A DNA stretch of 64,000 nucleotides from positions 13,032,460-13,096,459 of the forward strand of contig NC_064047.1 in the NCBI RefSeq assembly GCF_932526225.1, given 5' to 3'. Below, in pieces: positions 1 through 11,025 of the stretch. This DNA comes from Nematostella vectensis. Its lineage: Eukaryota; Cnidaria; Anthozoa; Actiniaria; Edwardsiidae. The notes under the pieces were generated by a model. It was not told the DNA's origin and made no database searches. It was given only the letters and a program-made list of their open reading frames with translations. How positions within the stretch are numbered: the first letter of the stretch is position 1; every line of letters starts with the position of its first letter. The translations under genes were made by a program, and so were the position numbers.

Positions 1-564
1 AGTTGACAAAAATAGCTTAGAAAGCACATAAACACATAGTACCTACCGAAAAGAACACAGCTTTATCTTATCGTATCCAAGTTTTCGTATTTCAAGCTGG
101 ATTCGTGACGTTTCTATTCAACAACTAAACTTGTGGTTATCTATTTCTATGCTTTTCTACAAGATTTTCACCAAGCTTCGACAACAAGACAAGTTTCCAT
201 CATGTGTTAGGTTACTGTGTTTTATTTCCCACGGCACAGGAAAACCCCTATAAACGTCTATATTTTAGATAAACCCGAGCAGGATTCACAGACCTCATCC
301 GACCTGTTGTATAATTTGTGGGACTTTTGTGGGACATTTGGGTTGCACTTCGCTGGCTTCTATTTGCTACTTTCTGATTGGAGATTCGTGTGCGCGTCAG
401 ATCTATGAATACCAGTTCATTTGTCTTGTGTTTTTTTATTTGTCATTGAGGGTTTCACTTAAAAGAATGGCATACTGTAACATTTCAATAGTAATCATAG
501 GCTAACCTGTTCCATTAAATTCCTGCCAATAAAAGTAAATTTATTGAAGAATAAAGCTACTCAC

Positions 565-2238
565 CTTGCAGGGAGATTGTATCCTTCAGATATTTTAGCC
601 TCTCCAGTGCGACAGCCTTTTAAAAAAGTTTTTTTTTTCAATTCATTTTTTTTTGTATACTACTGCACATGCACAATTTTAACTTTCAACTTATCAGTGC
701 AACAAAGTGGCTAATATATACAGCTAAGTGCTTCGGTGATTTTTACCAATGCTTACATGTGGGCTTGTTGGTGCGTAGTTGCAAAGACAGTTAAAGACAA
801 TCTTTTGTCAAACGACTGTACAGTATATATGTACTGTACCTAGAAGCTGTTGTTTTCACTCTTTGTACCGCCCACTCTCATATATATACACGCACCCAGT
901 AGCTGTTGTCTGCACTAGTTGTACCCCCCTTTACATCTATGCATTGCACCTAGTAGCTATCTCCACTCTTTGTACTCCCCCACCCTCTCATCAATGAACC
1001 TCACCCAGTAGCTGTTGTCTGCATTCCTGCATTAGTTCAGGCCCGGCAGCTCTATGCACCCTCTCGCTCAGGGCTCCCCTGTCACTCAGGGACTCATTGG
1101 TTGTGTTCACAATGGCATCAGCGGCCAGCTTGGTAATATCCCCATTCCTGCATGCAACAAAAACTCTCAGTATATTAAGGCTTAAATTCAAGCCATTTAA
1201 AGCATAATATTTACATAGGTTATTTTTACGGCATAATTTATTGGTAAAAATATATGGTTCTGAGTAGACTGTATGGTCCGCAAATAAACCAATTATGGCA
1301 TGTGTACCATGATAGCTGTATTTACAAACTGTCTAAAGCCGCATTGTGTTTACTTCCGGGGAGCCGACGAAACCTCAACTAACAAGAGACAAAGAATCTA
1401 TTAAATCTTTGCTATTTTACACACTGCTTTTACAATTTTGAAATATTTTTCGAGTTTTCCATTAAAAATCATCGGAGATTGTTATGTATTTGATTGGAAC
1501 TGGTGACAACGTGGCTTAAACATTACTTTATTGTAAACATTCTCTTAAGCTATGAGCACAGCACATGGTTCACATCTCTGATACAGTATCAGCAGATAAT
1601 TAAACATTTTAATTCCAGTTAATACAAGAGTTGATTTCTTATCTAACCTATCTAACTATCCCCCAAACGCTCCTAGCAGCCCTAAATGTTGACATTTATC
1701 TGCATGCATATAAAAGTTTATTATATACTTAAGCTTATTCAATGGAGTATAAACACCAAAACAAATGCCTTTAAATTGACAAACACCATTTTGGTTATAA
1801 GACGTGATACCATATGAAATTGTAAGACTGTTCTCTCTTTTTGCAAACTGACACACGCAACCCAGTGTATTTTAAATGTAACGACATAAAATCTTATTTC
1901 CGCTGTGCATTAACTTACTTTCGATTGGGTCACGTGCATTTATAACAACACAGTGCAAAGAGCAATCAAGAGACTCAAAAAGTAAAAAATCTGACACAAT
2001 GTTAATTGCCATTACAAACTGTCATTGGTTGAGATCCTGACCGACAGTAACAGATCATAGTCAATCCTTACCAAAGAACAACTTTTGCGTTGATTTCTTC
2101 GTCTACAGGAAATGGCGATAGGAAACTTGAGCTCTGGCTTTCATTGGAGCCGGGTTCGTAGTTAGGAACTGGTGTCGTAGACCATTTTGGAAGCGAATTG
2201 ATGTCCACAAGGTTCGCAGTAGCTCCTAGGGGGTCCAT
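565..2238 (-). CDS. GDAP2: GDAP2, first three coding exons (5' part of gene)
   Basis: GDAP2 is a conserved animal protein with an N-terminal macro domain (ADP-ribose-type fold) and a C-terminal CRAL-TRIO domain; its cellular role is poorly known. Minus-strand exons: exon 1 2238-2072 (ATG at 2238, donor GTAAGG), exon 2 1147-1005 (acceptor TGCAG, donor GTGAGG), exon 3 616-565 (acceptor AAAAG, donor GTGAGT). Phases agree across both junctions. The protein begins MDPLGATANLVDIN, close to the human N-terminus as I remember it, and continues into the macro-domain signature GDITKLAADAIVNTTNESL. Exon 3 encodes CRTGEAKISEGYNL. The remaining macro and CRAL-TRIO exons lie beyond base 1; I saw no exon in 1-564. 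The exon 3 acceptor is A-rich and is the weakest splice call. Confidence 0.85.
838..1005 (-). repeat. Tandem copies of the GDAP2 exon 2 donor edge
   Basis: The end of GDAP2 exon 2 plus its splice donor (minus strand CAACAGCTACTGG followed by GTGAGG) recurs three more times into the intron at a spacing near 55 bp, at about 947, 893 and 838. The copies are increasingly diverged. Two keep a GT after the exon-like end (GGGTGC and AGGTAC). Confidence 0.7.
1148..2071 (-). other. GDAP2 intron 1
   Basis: AT-rich intronic sequence between coding exons 1 and 2. I see no coding signal, RNA gene or clear repeat in it. Confidence 0.6.
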
Positions 2239-2402
2239 ATGGAAGAGTACAAGTAATTAGCGATAAATGTCGATGTGGTTTATGATGGAATTCATAAGTC
2301 TATTTCTGGTAAGAGAGTTCGCAGATTTTGCAAAATCGGTGAGCCCGTGAGTGTTTTGTGATGGCATGCGGTATATCGTTAGAGCCCGGGCTTTCTCTTC
2401 TC

Positions 2403-2650
2403 TCAAATAAATATATTAAAAATTAAAAACAAAGCAGCATTAAAAGAATCTACATCTACATCTACATCTACATTGTTAATCCACAAAGGGGTTACCATCA
2501 CTGTGGATATAAATTAATTGTATAAATAAATACATTAATTAATTAATTAACTAAAATAAATAAAAAACAAAATTAAAAAATTAAAAAATAAAAATAAATA
2601 AATAAATAAATAAATAAAAAATAAAAAACATAAAATAAAATAATAATAGA

Positions 2651-2743
<93 letters not shown>

Positions 2744-2840
2744 ATAATACAAATAATAATAAGGCAGAATAAAAATAATAATAAGGCAGAATAAAAAAAG
2801 GTGAAATAAAGTAAAAAGATAAAAATCGTTTAAACAGCAT
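2403..2840. repeat. AT-rich simple repeats
   Basis: This holds a short ATCTAC repeat (about 2450-2472), AAAT/AATA-rich sequence and a long (AAT)n microsatellite at about 2640-2745. It lies on the 3' side of the minus-strand reverse transcriptase fragment; simple tails are common downstream of CR1/L2-type elements, so part of it may be the retrotransposon tail. Poly-Tyr/Phe ORFs here are artefacts. Confidence 0.7.
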
Positions 2841-2947
2841 TATTGGTATTAATATAATTTTATTAATTTAATTTTATTTTATTCGTTCTCTAAAAATATC
2901 TGCACTAGTGGAATCCAGGGTAAGGCGGGACAGCTTGTTCCATTCTT

Positions 2948-3999
2948 TTATTGTCCTACAGAAAAACGAGTTCTTATAAGCTTCTGTTCTTGGACATAAC
3001 TCAATAAATTTATCTGGATGAGAGCTGCGTAATTGGCGGGTGCGTCTATCAATATTGTCTGGTATCTTAAGTGCTGATTTTTTTTAACAGCCTTGTAAAA
3101 TAATGTAAGCCTGGCATCCTGGCGCCTTTTAGAGAGAGGGGGCCACTCCAAATCGTTTAGGATGTTTGTGACTGTGCCAGGAGTCCTATCCCAGCAATTT
3201 TTAACAAAACGACCCGCCCTCCTTTGAACCTTCTCAATCTGTTTGACGTGTTTCTTCAACCATGGATCCCAGGCAGAGCTGGCATACTCTAAGTGTGGAA
3301 GAACGAGCGATTTATAAGCAGCTTCCTTAATGTTCGCTGGGCAGTTGCTTAGGTTGCGCCTAAGAAAACCTAAGGTCTGGTTGGCTTTGGACACTTTGTT
3401 GTTTATATGCCAGCTCCAGTCAAGTGTGTTCGAGAGCTCGACGCCTAGGTATGGATGGTGTTCGACTGGTTTAAGGATGTGGTTCATTAATGTGTAGTTA
3501 AATACTATAGGTTCCCTATTTCTCGTGACTCTCATGACAAAACATTTTGTTGGGTTAAAGGACATGAGCCATTTCTCTGCCCATTTCTCGATGGAGGTAA
3601 GATCAGACTGGAGCTGATGTGCATCAGAAGTTGCCTCGATGACACTGTATAAAAGAGTATCATCAGCAAACAATCTTATGGTAGAAGATTTACAATCATT
3701 GCCGATGTCATTTATGTAGAGTAAAAACATCAGTGGGCCGAGAACGGTCCCCTGGGGCACACCAGATGACACACTTATAGGGGCAGATGAGACTCCATCA
3801 ACAAGAACGGATTGTTCCCTATGTGTTAACCAGGTTGTAAGCCAGGTCTTTAGGAGACCCCGAATTCCATAAAAATCGAGCTTGGAAATAAGCCGCTGGT
3901 GGGGAACAATATCAAAGGCTTTACTAAAATCCATGATGATCAGATCAGTTTGTCTGCCGAGATCTAGAGCTTTCCCCACATCCTCTAGGGTGGTTAGAA
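2948..3999 (-). mobile_element. 5'-truncated non-LTR retrotransposon, reverse transcriptase fragment
   Basis: A 343-codon open frame (2948-3979) encodes the C-terminal part of a LINE reverse transcriptase. Visible motifs: DFSKAFD (residues 17-23, motif A with a catalytic Asp), SGVPQGTVLGPL (72-83, motif B), FADDT (104-108, motif C with the catalytic Asp pair), followed by the thumb region with LGFLRRN and a C-terminal ALTLF/YKA-like stretch. The frame continues upstream to about 3999 and then homology is lost, so the endonuclease and N-terminal RT are missing; this is the usual 5' truncation left by target-primed insertion. The style resembles CR1/L2/Jockey-group elements, but I cannot assign the clade by eye. 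Confidence 0.85.
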
Positions 4000-4177
4000 T
4001 ACAGAAATAGACAATATTTTTTGTTTTTAAAAAAACATGAGCTTATGAGGTTTACTTAATCATAAGCGAGACGCTAGCAAGAGAACATATTTATGCTTTG
4101 ACACTTCGAATCGCTTACTTTGTTATCTTCACATTAAAAAACCCGAGCCTGAAATAAGGCTTACATCGAATAAATAT

Positions 4178-5250
4178 GGGTGTCTACAAAACGAAGACCT
4201 AAAACCTAATACCTAAAACCTGTGACCCCAAAAGCTTCGACCCCTAAAGCTACGACCCCCCAAAAATTTCAGTTATTATGTAGTCTACCTTGTTTCCCAA
4301 ATGGCTATACAGCGCGAAAGTTTCATATGGAATCAGTGATCCTAATGAGGTAATTCAGCGAATTTTGTGTTGTTTTCACGGAGGAAGTATCCTCATGTGC
4401 ACGCCAATGAACTATTTTTAACCGTCGTTTATCTGTCCAATTAAAAATTGTAGCTGCACACATTTTTCAGACAGGCTCCTTTGCCCGAAAAATTATCCCA
4501 AAAACTCTCACGGTAACCTAACAGACCCGACAATTACCGGTAATTTAGAAAAGGTTTCGAACTCCCTGGCGAGGAAGAGTGTTTATCAAAACAAAGCTTT
4601 TGCGTAGCGCGCCGATACGGGTTCCCGACAAGTAAATTATAATTTCCAAAGTTTATGAATAGATTGGCTAAATAGTTATTGAAATCCTAGTTTTGTCGAT
4701 GTCTGTAGACAACTTGCACCCCAACAATTGCTGTGGCATCGACATTTTTCGAAAAAAAGACAAAGAACAAATAAAGTCTCATGTTGTAGAAAAACTAATA
4801 ATTTCGCAAAGCTGTTTATATTTTTAGGCGCACTGTGACAGCTAAATGTCAAATCATTTGACAGAGATTGGCCCACTTTTTACCGGGCAGTAGAATGGTT
4901 TTCTCTGTGATGAAAACTTTCTACAACTCGACACAACTAGAACATGAAGCGATTTCCCGTAAGTTAGCGGGCAATTAAGATTTTGGAAGAAACACCCGAA
5001 AATGTTTACCGGGTGACATTCCGGTTTCTGAGTTCCTGGAAACACAAGTAGTTCTCTTTTTCAAAAAAAAAAAATTGAATAAGCTTATTATCTCATAAGG
5101 AGCACTGATTCCACATGAAACTTCCACGCTGTGTAGCCCTTTTGGGAAACAAGGTAGGCTAAATAATAACGGCAAAATTTTGGGGGTCGTTGCTTTTGGG
5201 GTCGTAGCTTTTGGGGTCACAGGTTTTAGGTCTTCGTTTTGTAGACACCC
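4178..5250. mobile_element. Non-autonomous DNA transposon with about 180 bp inverted ends
   Basis: The left end (GGGTGTCTACAAAACGAAGA, from 4178) is the reverse complement of the right end at 5231-5250, and similarity extends inward about 180 bp with small gaps. Both ends share the phrases CTACCTTGTTTCCCAAA and GGAATCAGTG. Flanks CGAATAAATAT (left) and CGAGTAAATAT (right) may be a diverged target duplication. No transposase ORF is visible inside; family unassigned. Confidence 0.75.
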
Positions 5251-5317
5251 GAGTAAATATCAACAACAAAACATTATTAAATCTCAAATATTCTACCTCC
5301 TCCGTCCCCCCCTTCCC

Positions 5318-5660
5318 TGCTAGCGGGGGGGGACTAGGGGGTTTCAGAGAAACTAGTGGGAGGCGTGGATCGCCCCTCCGGGCCTCCCAGCCCCGTCTCC
5401 TGTCTTAGGCCTGGGAGACGCGAATCGCCCCTCCGGGACTCCCAGCCCCGTCTCTAAATATCAAGCGTATGGTGTTTCACGTACGTAAACAATCGGCGAT
5501 TGCTAATGTAGGCCGAATCGATTTCACGTACATAAGCTTTTGGCGACTGCTAATGTAGGCAAAATAGATTTCGCGTACATGAATAATCAATTAGGGCTGC
5601 AGGTGTTTCGCGTGCATGAATAACTAATTAGGGCTGCATACATGAATAATTAGGGTGTAG
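5318..5660 (+). repeat. Left inverted terminal repeat of the viral element
   Basis: From CTGCTAGCGGGGGG inward it matches the reverse complement of 17860-18291 almost base for base. It contains two GGAGACG-type GC-rich modules, then subterminal repeats of about 48 bp carrying TTTCACGTACATAA and GCTAATGTAGGC. The left end has two such subterminal units and the right end has four, so copy number differs. Inner copies turn into CGCGTGCATGAATAA units. Confidence 0.85.
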
Positions 5661-5813
5661 GCCGGGCGCGTGCAAGCCCAAGGACTTGCGCGTACACGGC
5701 TTTTTGGGGCAAATAGCGACGGGGCCGCGAAAACGAGGAGGGCCGCCAACCTACGGAGCGCGGAATAACCGTTTTTCGGCTGTAAATTCAAAGCCGCCGG
5801 AAAAACCTGAGTT

Positions 5814-6421
5814 CTACTCGAACACCTCGCTCCCGAACTCCTCGCGAATTTTTCGCAGTCTCTTTTTCATCCTTTCGCGTGCCACCAGGGAGGGCCCTTT
5901 CCCGCTTTTTTTATCACGCGGTGCGAGGCCGTGTCGAGCTCTGATAGCGGCCTTGAGCGCGCTGTATCTCTCTTGTTCCTGAAGTATTAGCCGAAACTCT
6001 TCATCTGAGATACACCCGTCTTGCAGAGCCTTAGAAGCCAGCTCGCTGATCGAGTTTTAATTACTATCCGCTAAAACCACCGTGTCTTCGTGTTTAGCCA
6101 CCTTGCTCGTAAGACCCCTAGAGACCACCCCCGCGCCCGCCGCTACGACACCGATCAGCCCAGCGACCCCTGCCAGCGGAGCGCCGATCAGAACCCCTAT
6201 CCCGCTCAAAGGGACTCCCAGCCCGGCGCTGGAAAGCGCCCCAGCAGCGATGCCGGACGCCAAGACACAGCATGGGTAACGGCAAAGGCGCGCTTATACT
6301 TCTTCCGCACCAGTCGATAATGCGTTATCTCATTGTCTAGACCTGCCTGAATGTCACATATTTTCTGGAGTAGGAAACTTTGCGCGTCGCCGCCGATGAT
6401 TGGCTTAGCGGTAGGCCTCAT
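5814..6421 (-). pseudogene. Viral small hydrophobic protein gene, broken
   Basis: Three pieces in one direction make up the gene. The N-terminal piece (6421 to about 6290) contains a charged stretch ending RKKYKRAF. The middle piece (about 6275-6060) is a Gly/Ala-rich hydrophobic segment with LIGAPLAGVAGLIGVVAAGA, probably membrane inserted. The C-terminal piece (6056-5817) has SISELASKALQDG, SDEEFRLILQEQERY and a basic tail. A frameshift lies near 6270-6300, and a TAA at 6057-6059 interrupts the frame that otherwise runs to TAG at 5814. I do not know the function; a membrane or minor virion protein is a guess from composition and context. Confidence 0.55.
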
Positions 6422-6501
6422 GTGCGTTTGCGCGTCACCGCCGGTGCTCGCCGGAGCGGTAGGCGTTTGCGTCGCTGTTCGCCATGCCTGTTATGTCGGG
6501 C

Positions 6502-7193
6502 CTAGGTTAGCTCTAATACGAGGCGAACAGGCTTGCCCTTAAAGTCCACCCGTCTACCGTGGTCATCCCTGATCCATATTCGGATACTCGAGACAAACTC
6601 AGAGGAAGACGCTGCGACGCAAATGGGGATGTCGGGCCCATAGACGACTTTCTCATGCGGCCTCCCGCGGGTTTCTAGGCAAGCGAGAACGTTTGAAGGC
6701 TCGTCTAAGGCGAGGCACTGCGAGCGGTCTACGATGTCACAGAAGATGTAGAAGGCCTCTATTTTAGGCAAAGTCACCTTAAGTGGGGGGGTGCCCCCAA
6801 GGGCAGTGCGAGGCCCCGCTCCCCCATCTGATCGTCTTTAGCCTCTAGGCCAAATAGTGCGCAAAGCTCGGCGTTCAGGAACACAATGCCTGTGGACACG
6901 AGCACGATCTTCCCGGTGAGGGGATCCGGCTTCGCGGTCAGAATCTTGCTTTCAGCGTGGTTGATCGTTTCCACGATGGACTCGGCCGTGTGGTGCCCGG
7001 CTGGCAGAGTAGCGATGGGCGGGAGGGAGGCTATAGTCGTTATCTGCTGCTCCCGCTCGAGATTATACCAGCTGTTAAACAGCGAGCACTGCCGGAGCGC
7101 CACAAAGCGTGGGCGCCTTATCGGCTGCTCGAAGAAGAGCGTCAGTTCACCTCCGGTGAACTCAGCGTGTAGAACCACCATTGTGTTGAACAT
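6502..7193 (-). pseudogene. Candidate minor capsid (penton, single jelly roll) protein, frameshifted
   Basis: A 139-residue N-terminal frame (7193-6774) and a 91-residue C-terminal frame (6777-6502) join end to end. The first begins MFNTMVVLHAEF; the second ends with SIRIWIRDDHGRRVDF and LVLELT, the paired beta-strand ending typical of small jelly-roll penton-like proteins of Polinton-type viruses. The frameshift coincides with a run of seven G at 6785-6791. Total about 230 residues, a reasonable penton size. The gene is divergent from the next one, with only 30 bp between start codons. The assignment rests on pattern and context, not on a search. Confidence 0.5.
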
Positions 7194-7223
7194 AGCCCGC
7201 CTTCGTTTTTAATAGGGCTGAGC

Positions 7224-8687
7224 ATGGATTGGGAAGGCTGGCAGATGCTGAACGAGGTCCCCCGAAGGAAGGAGGAGGAGACGAAGAAGGCGGCAGTTGC
7301 GGCGGGAGCCTCTAAAGCCGAACATGTCAAACACGCTATAGCCGAACAAGTCAAAAAACCGGTTTCCCTAGGTTTCCCTAGGTCTCTGACCCTCGCACAA
7401 AAGCTGCTCTACGCCGTGCCCGCGACCCCCGTGGAGAGCACGGCCTCAGACATCACCCCACTACTCACGCAGCTGAAGATACACGTCGCTGAGGACAAAT
7501 CATTCACGACTAGGGTCCGAGACGTATTCAAAGAGACACTAGTCACGCACAAGTCCGCCAAGGAGTCTCGCCGGTGGCTATCGGAGCCTTCCTATGGGTA
7601 CTGGCCACAGCCACTCAACTTTGCGGTCTGGTGCGCAACCGCCGGATGTGGGGTGTCCCTAACTGACCCCACTTTCGCCACGCTCCCCTCTGTCATCAGG
7701 GGGTTTCTAAGGTTTCACGTCTACTTTACCACCCGGAGGATACTCTACGAGCTCGGCGTCCCCCTGCCTGGCGACAGCCCGTTCACGCAAAAAGGTAACC
7801 CCTACAAGAAGGCCGCTTTCGATCGTCTATGCATAGAGTTCGGTTTGCCGCGTAAGCCGGACTTCCGATAGAAAGGCGTGCGGAACCACGGGCTAGGCGA
7901 CGTGTTTGTGTTCTACCCGGGGGAGGGGTATTGCAACGTGCACGTGATCCGCGGCTACGACACGGCGGCGGACGAGTACCCGAGCCACCTCAATCTGTTT
8001 AGCGACGAAGGTGGGACGTACAATAGTGGGAAGCAGGTGGGTTACATACGCAACGACGACCACGGGGGCGTGCAATATAGCTGGTTTGCGCCTCCCAAAG
8101 GCGAGGGGCTGACAAAAGCAGGGCTAGGGAGACTCGACCGCTCGGTCGAGGAGTTCGTCTACACAGTGCTTGGCGCGCAGGTAAACGTCCGTTCCTCCAT
8201 CGCAGGGGCCGGTGGGCCGGTCATGGAGGCGTAGGCGGAGTTCACGGAGCTGCTCGAAGACGCGATCATAGAAAACGACATCGCTCAAAGCGTGCAAAGG
8301 TACCAGTTAGCCGTGCAGGAGGCCAAGGTGAGACTGAGTCTTGCGGGCTCACCAGGAGTGTGGCTGATGCCGAGCGATCTGGTGATAAACACGCAAAGCG
8401 TCGTGGGCTACAACAATGAGCTGCAGAAAGCCACGGACTCCATGGAGCTCGGCGCAAATGCGATCAACACCGAGACAAAGCCAGTCGGTGCTCATAACAT
8501 GGCCGGTGGGAATCTTAGGGTGCAACACGCGACTGACCACGTGCCGTCCCGGCGGCAAAGCGCCCCTGCGAAAGTGCACGCGGAGGGCGCGGCCCCTACC
8601 CTGTCGGGCGAGAAAAGTGACCACACCGCCCTCAAGGTGGGGTTGTCGGCGGTCGCGGTGGCCGCGGCGTATTACTTGTTTCGATGA
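7224..8687 (+). pseudogene. Viral protein of unknown function, 487 codons with two in-frame TAG codons
   Basis: Starts ATG (MDWEGWQMLNEV) and stays in one frame to the stop at 8685-8687, interrupted only by TAG at 7869-7871 and TAG at 8232-8234. No frameshift occurs, and protein-like sequence continues through both stops. Features: Lys/Glu/Ala-rich N-terminus, an aromatic-Cys segment SYGYWPQPLNFAVWCATAG near residue 130, a Gly/Tyr-rich middle, and a C-terminal hydrophobic segment (VGLSAVAVAAAYYLF) that could anchor it in a membrane. I recall similar proteins in cnidarian genomes, but no established function. It is convergent with the next gene and overlaps its end by 16 bp. A single recent decay step (two point mutations) or stop readthrough are both possible. 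Confidence 0.6.
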
Positions 8688-9652
8688 CTGCTTTGCATTC
8701 GACGAACCAAGAACGCGGCTACGGCTAGAATGAGCAGCCACGCATTTTCGTCAAGGAATTTCACCGCTTCTCCTGCGGCCTTAAACACGAAGTTCGCGAT
8801 GCTGCCTACTAGCCCGGGGAGAAGCTCGCCCAGCTTTTTCCCGATGGCCTTAAGCCCGTTACCGACCCCTCTGGCCACGGAGGAGAGCGACTTGCCGAGC
8901 GACGTCACAATGGCCGCGATCGTCGTCGCTACGGCCAACCCGATAGCGGTGACGGTAAAGCCGTACTTTTTGAAGATGGCTTTGATGCGCTCTCTTAGCG
9001 GCTTCAGGTTCTCGAGCTCTCGGTTTTCGCGTTCTAGTTCGTCAATCTCGGACAGCCTCTCCTCGTTGCGCTCACGGGCCTCTTGGCGGCGACTCTCTGA
9101 CGTGTTAGGGTCGTCGATGGTCTCCCTGTCTGTGGCTACCACCCCTTGCAGCTCTTGGACTCGTTCTGTGTTCTCCTGGATGACCGCGTCTATCTCTGCC
9201 ACGGACCCCATCGCCAGCTTGAAGCCTTTCAGCTTTGCAACGCCCCGTCGAACGCTCCCATCCTCGTTGAACAGCTGTTGTGGTTCAGTCCAACCCCCGC
9301 CTCTGGGTTTGCGAACCTGTATTAGCGTCTTTTCCCTCCGGTCTGACTGGAACCGTAGCAGATTCTCGTTAAGGTCTGGGTATTCCTCCCTGAGGGACTG
9401 GAGACCGAGTCCTGTCGCTGCATTCTCTGTGATGAACGAGGTTTCAGCGCTTGCCGTTCCGGCGGTTTGCGTTGTGCTTCGCGTAGCCATGCTATGCGCA
9501 GCATGCATACGCGATGACGTGCTCGTCATTCGGATCGACTTCCCATCGTCGGGGTCGAACGGGATAAGGGGCGTCGTCTCGTCGTCCCCCGCCCCGCGAT
9601 CGGCGGACGCGCCCGGCAAGGTATCGTCAATGTCAACGTCAACGTCACCCAT
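8672..9652 (-). CDS. Viral coiled-coil membrane-active protein, unknown function
   Basis: An intact 326-residue ORF starting at ATG 9652. Order of features: acidic, Ser/Thr-rich N-terminus (1-80); a basic middle; a strongly charged coiled coil (about 150-225, rich in Glu/Arg with a heptad look); a hydrophobic segment (231-252, FTVTAIGLAVATTIAAIV); a Gly/Lys amphipathic region (253-300, GNGLKAIGKKLGELLPG); and a C-terminal transmembrane helix (304-316, WLLILAVAAFLV) followed by a basic tail. The amphipathic-plus-membrane design suggests membrane disruption or a virion-associated role, but this is inference. It is one of the few long intact genes of the element and is transcribed divergently from the capsid gene. 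Confidence 0.7.
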   Translation of the reverse strand: MGDVDVDIDDTLPGASADRGAGDDETTPLIPFDPDDGKSIRMTSTSSRMHAAHSMATRSTTQTAGTASAETSFITENAATGLGLQSLREEYPDLNENLLRFQSDRREKTLIQVRKPRGGGWTEPQQLFNEDGSVRRGVAKLKGFKLAMGSVAEIDAVIQENTERVQELQGVVATDRETIDDPNTSESRRQEARERNEERLSEIDELERENRELENLKPLRERIKAIFKKYGFTVTAIGLAVATTIAAIVTSLGKSLSSVARGVGNGLKAIGKKLGELLPGLVGSIANFVFKAAGEAVKFLDENAWLLILAVAAFLVRRMQSSHRNK

Positions 9653-9765
9653 GATGCGTGCGCATAACTCGTGCTACGCTATGTTAGACACGTCTAACAG
9701 TCCGCACCATAGCCACGCGACTTCGTACTTTATGTGTATATAGTACATGAGTGTACACACATACG
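9653..9765. promoter_or_regulatory. Divergent promoter region of the viral element with palindrome
   Basis: This gap lies between the start of the coiled-coil gene (minus) and the major capsid gene (plus). It contains an inverted repeat TGTTAGAC-AC-GTCTAACA (9682-9699) and a TATA-like stretch TGTGTATATAG (about 9732-9742). Direction-neutral placement suggests a shared control region. Confidence 0.4.
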
Positions 9766-11006
9766 ATGTCAGTCAGCGATAAACTCGACCCCCAGCGAAC
9801 ACCCAGAATTCCTCTGGGGTTGAAAGCCGAGAGAACTGTTCAACGACGGCCTCCCCAGGCGAGACGCTATATGTGGCGGTCCCAAAGCTATCGGAAGGCG
9901 TCACGCTCGTGCCTGGCTCCTTGAGGGTCGGTCTCGATCTCCTCGTGACAGGCCATGCGAATAATACCGTCGTGAACAACGTCGGCCGAAATCTCGTGAG
10001 CCGCCTGAAAATCACGTTTGCAGGAGAAACGCTCCAGGACACCAACCGCTACGACGTCTTCAAGACGTATGAGGAGCTTTACCTGTCCAAGGTCGAGAGA
10101 GAGGACCGCCTGGAGCAGGGCATACAGTCAGAAAACATGCGCAAGCTTCGCTCCAAGGATGGCGATAAAGCGACCAGTAACGCCAAGGAGAACGCTCTAA
10201 GCGCCGCCCACGGGACGAGGTACACCATCCCGCTAGACCATTCTCTCCTGACGGACCACGGCGTGCTGTACCCAAGGGCGCTCTCCGAGGCGCTGCTCTT
10301 CGAGATCACGTTCGCAGCGGATGACCAGGTAGCAGTCGAAACCGATGCCACCAAATTATCCTATGGCATCAAAAATCTAGAGCTGGAGTACGAAAGCCTG
10401 AGGGACGACAACCTCGCCCGGTCTGCAGCCGCCGCCTACCACAACGGCACAACGTTCTTCTACGAGCAAGTGAACCTTCACAAGACCTTCGTGATTAGCA
10501 AAGGGACGGACAGCATAATCAACGAGAGTGTCAACCTGCCGCGAAGGTCTATGAGTGGTCTGCTGCTCCTCTTTGTGGAGCCATACACGGCAGGGACTCG
10601 CGACTCTGAAAAGTTCGTGTACCCCGACATAAAGAGCGTTCGCGTTACAATCGACGGCATGCCAAACAAAGTCTTCAGCCAGGGCCTGCGCCCCCACGGA
10701 TTTCTGGAGGGAGGCGAAAAGGCGGTTCGTCCGCCCCTCCCCGGGGGGACACAGCGGAGCGCCCGCGGCCCCGGCAATCGGCCCCGAGTCGTTCTATGGC
10801 GATAACAAGTTTGCTCTGTGGATCGACCTTCGGACGACAGCGCCATCCATGGGGGTGGTCTCCGATTGGTCAATACCCGCGACGGTGTGTACCTCGAGAT
10901 AAAACGCACGGCAGGCGGCTCGGGTAGCGTAAACTGTCACGTGTTTGTGGTGACCGACGCCCAAATGAACCTTATGAACGGAAAGCTAGAGTCCATACAA
11001 TACTGA
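9766..11006 (+). pseudogene. Major capsid protein (double jelly roll), frameshifted
   Basis: The likely start is ATG 9766 (MSVSDKLDPQ). The main body is open from about 9813 to 10805 (motifs SGHANNTVVNNVGRNLVSRL with A/T variation, RYTIPLDHSLLTDHGVLYP, SVNLPRRSMSGLLLLFVEPY, RDSEKFVYPDI). The C-terminus is in another frame, ending at 11006 (HGGGLRLVNTRDGVYLEI, HVFVVTDAQMN). The pattern and the position directly before the packaging ATPase match Polinton-like major capsid proteins, which build the icosahedral shell. Breaks: a frameshift at about 9790-9840, a second near 10730-10800 next to a C/G run, and a third near 10835-10850. Roughly 410 codons in total. Broken in this copy. Confidence 0.75.
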
Positions 11007-11025
11007 GCACATACGCCGGAGCGGT

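Noticed and set aside
8730-9743. 337-codon plus-strand ORF opposite the coiled-coil gene
   Set aside because: Ser-rich shadow of the minus-strand gene, which has a coherent coiled-coil and membrane layout.
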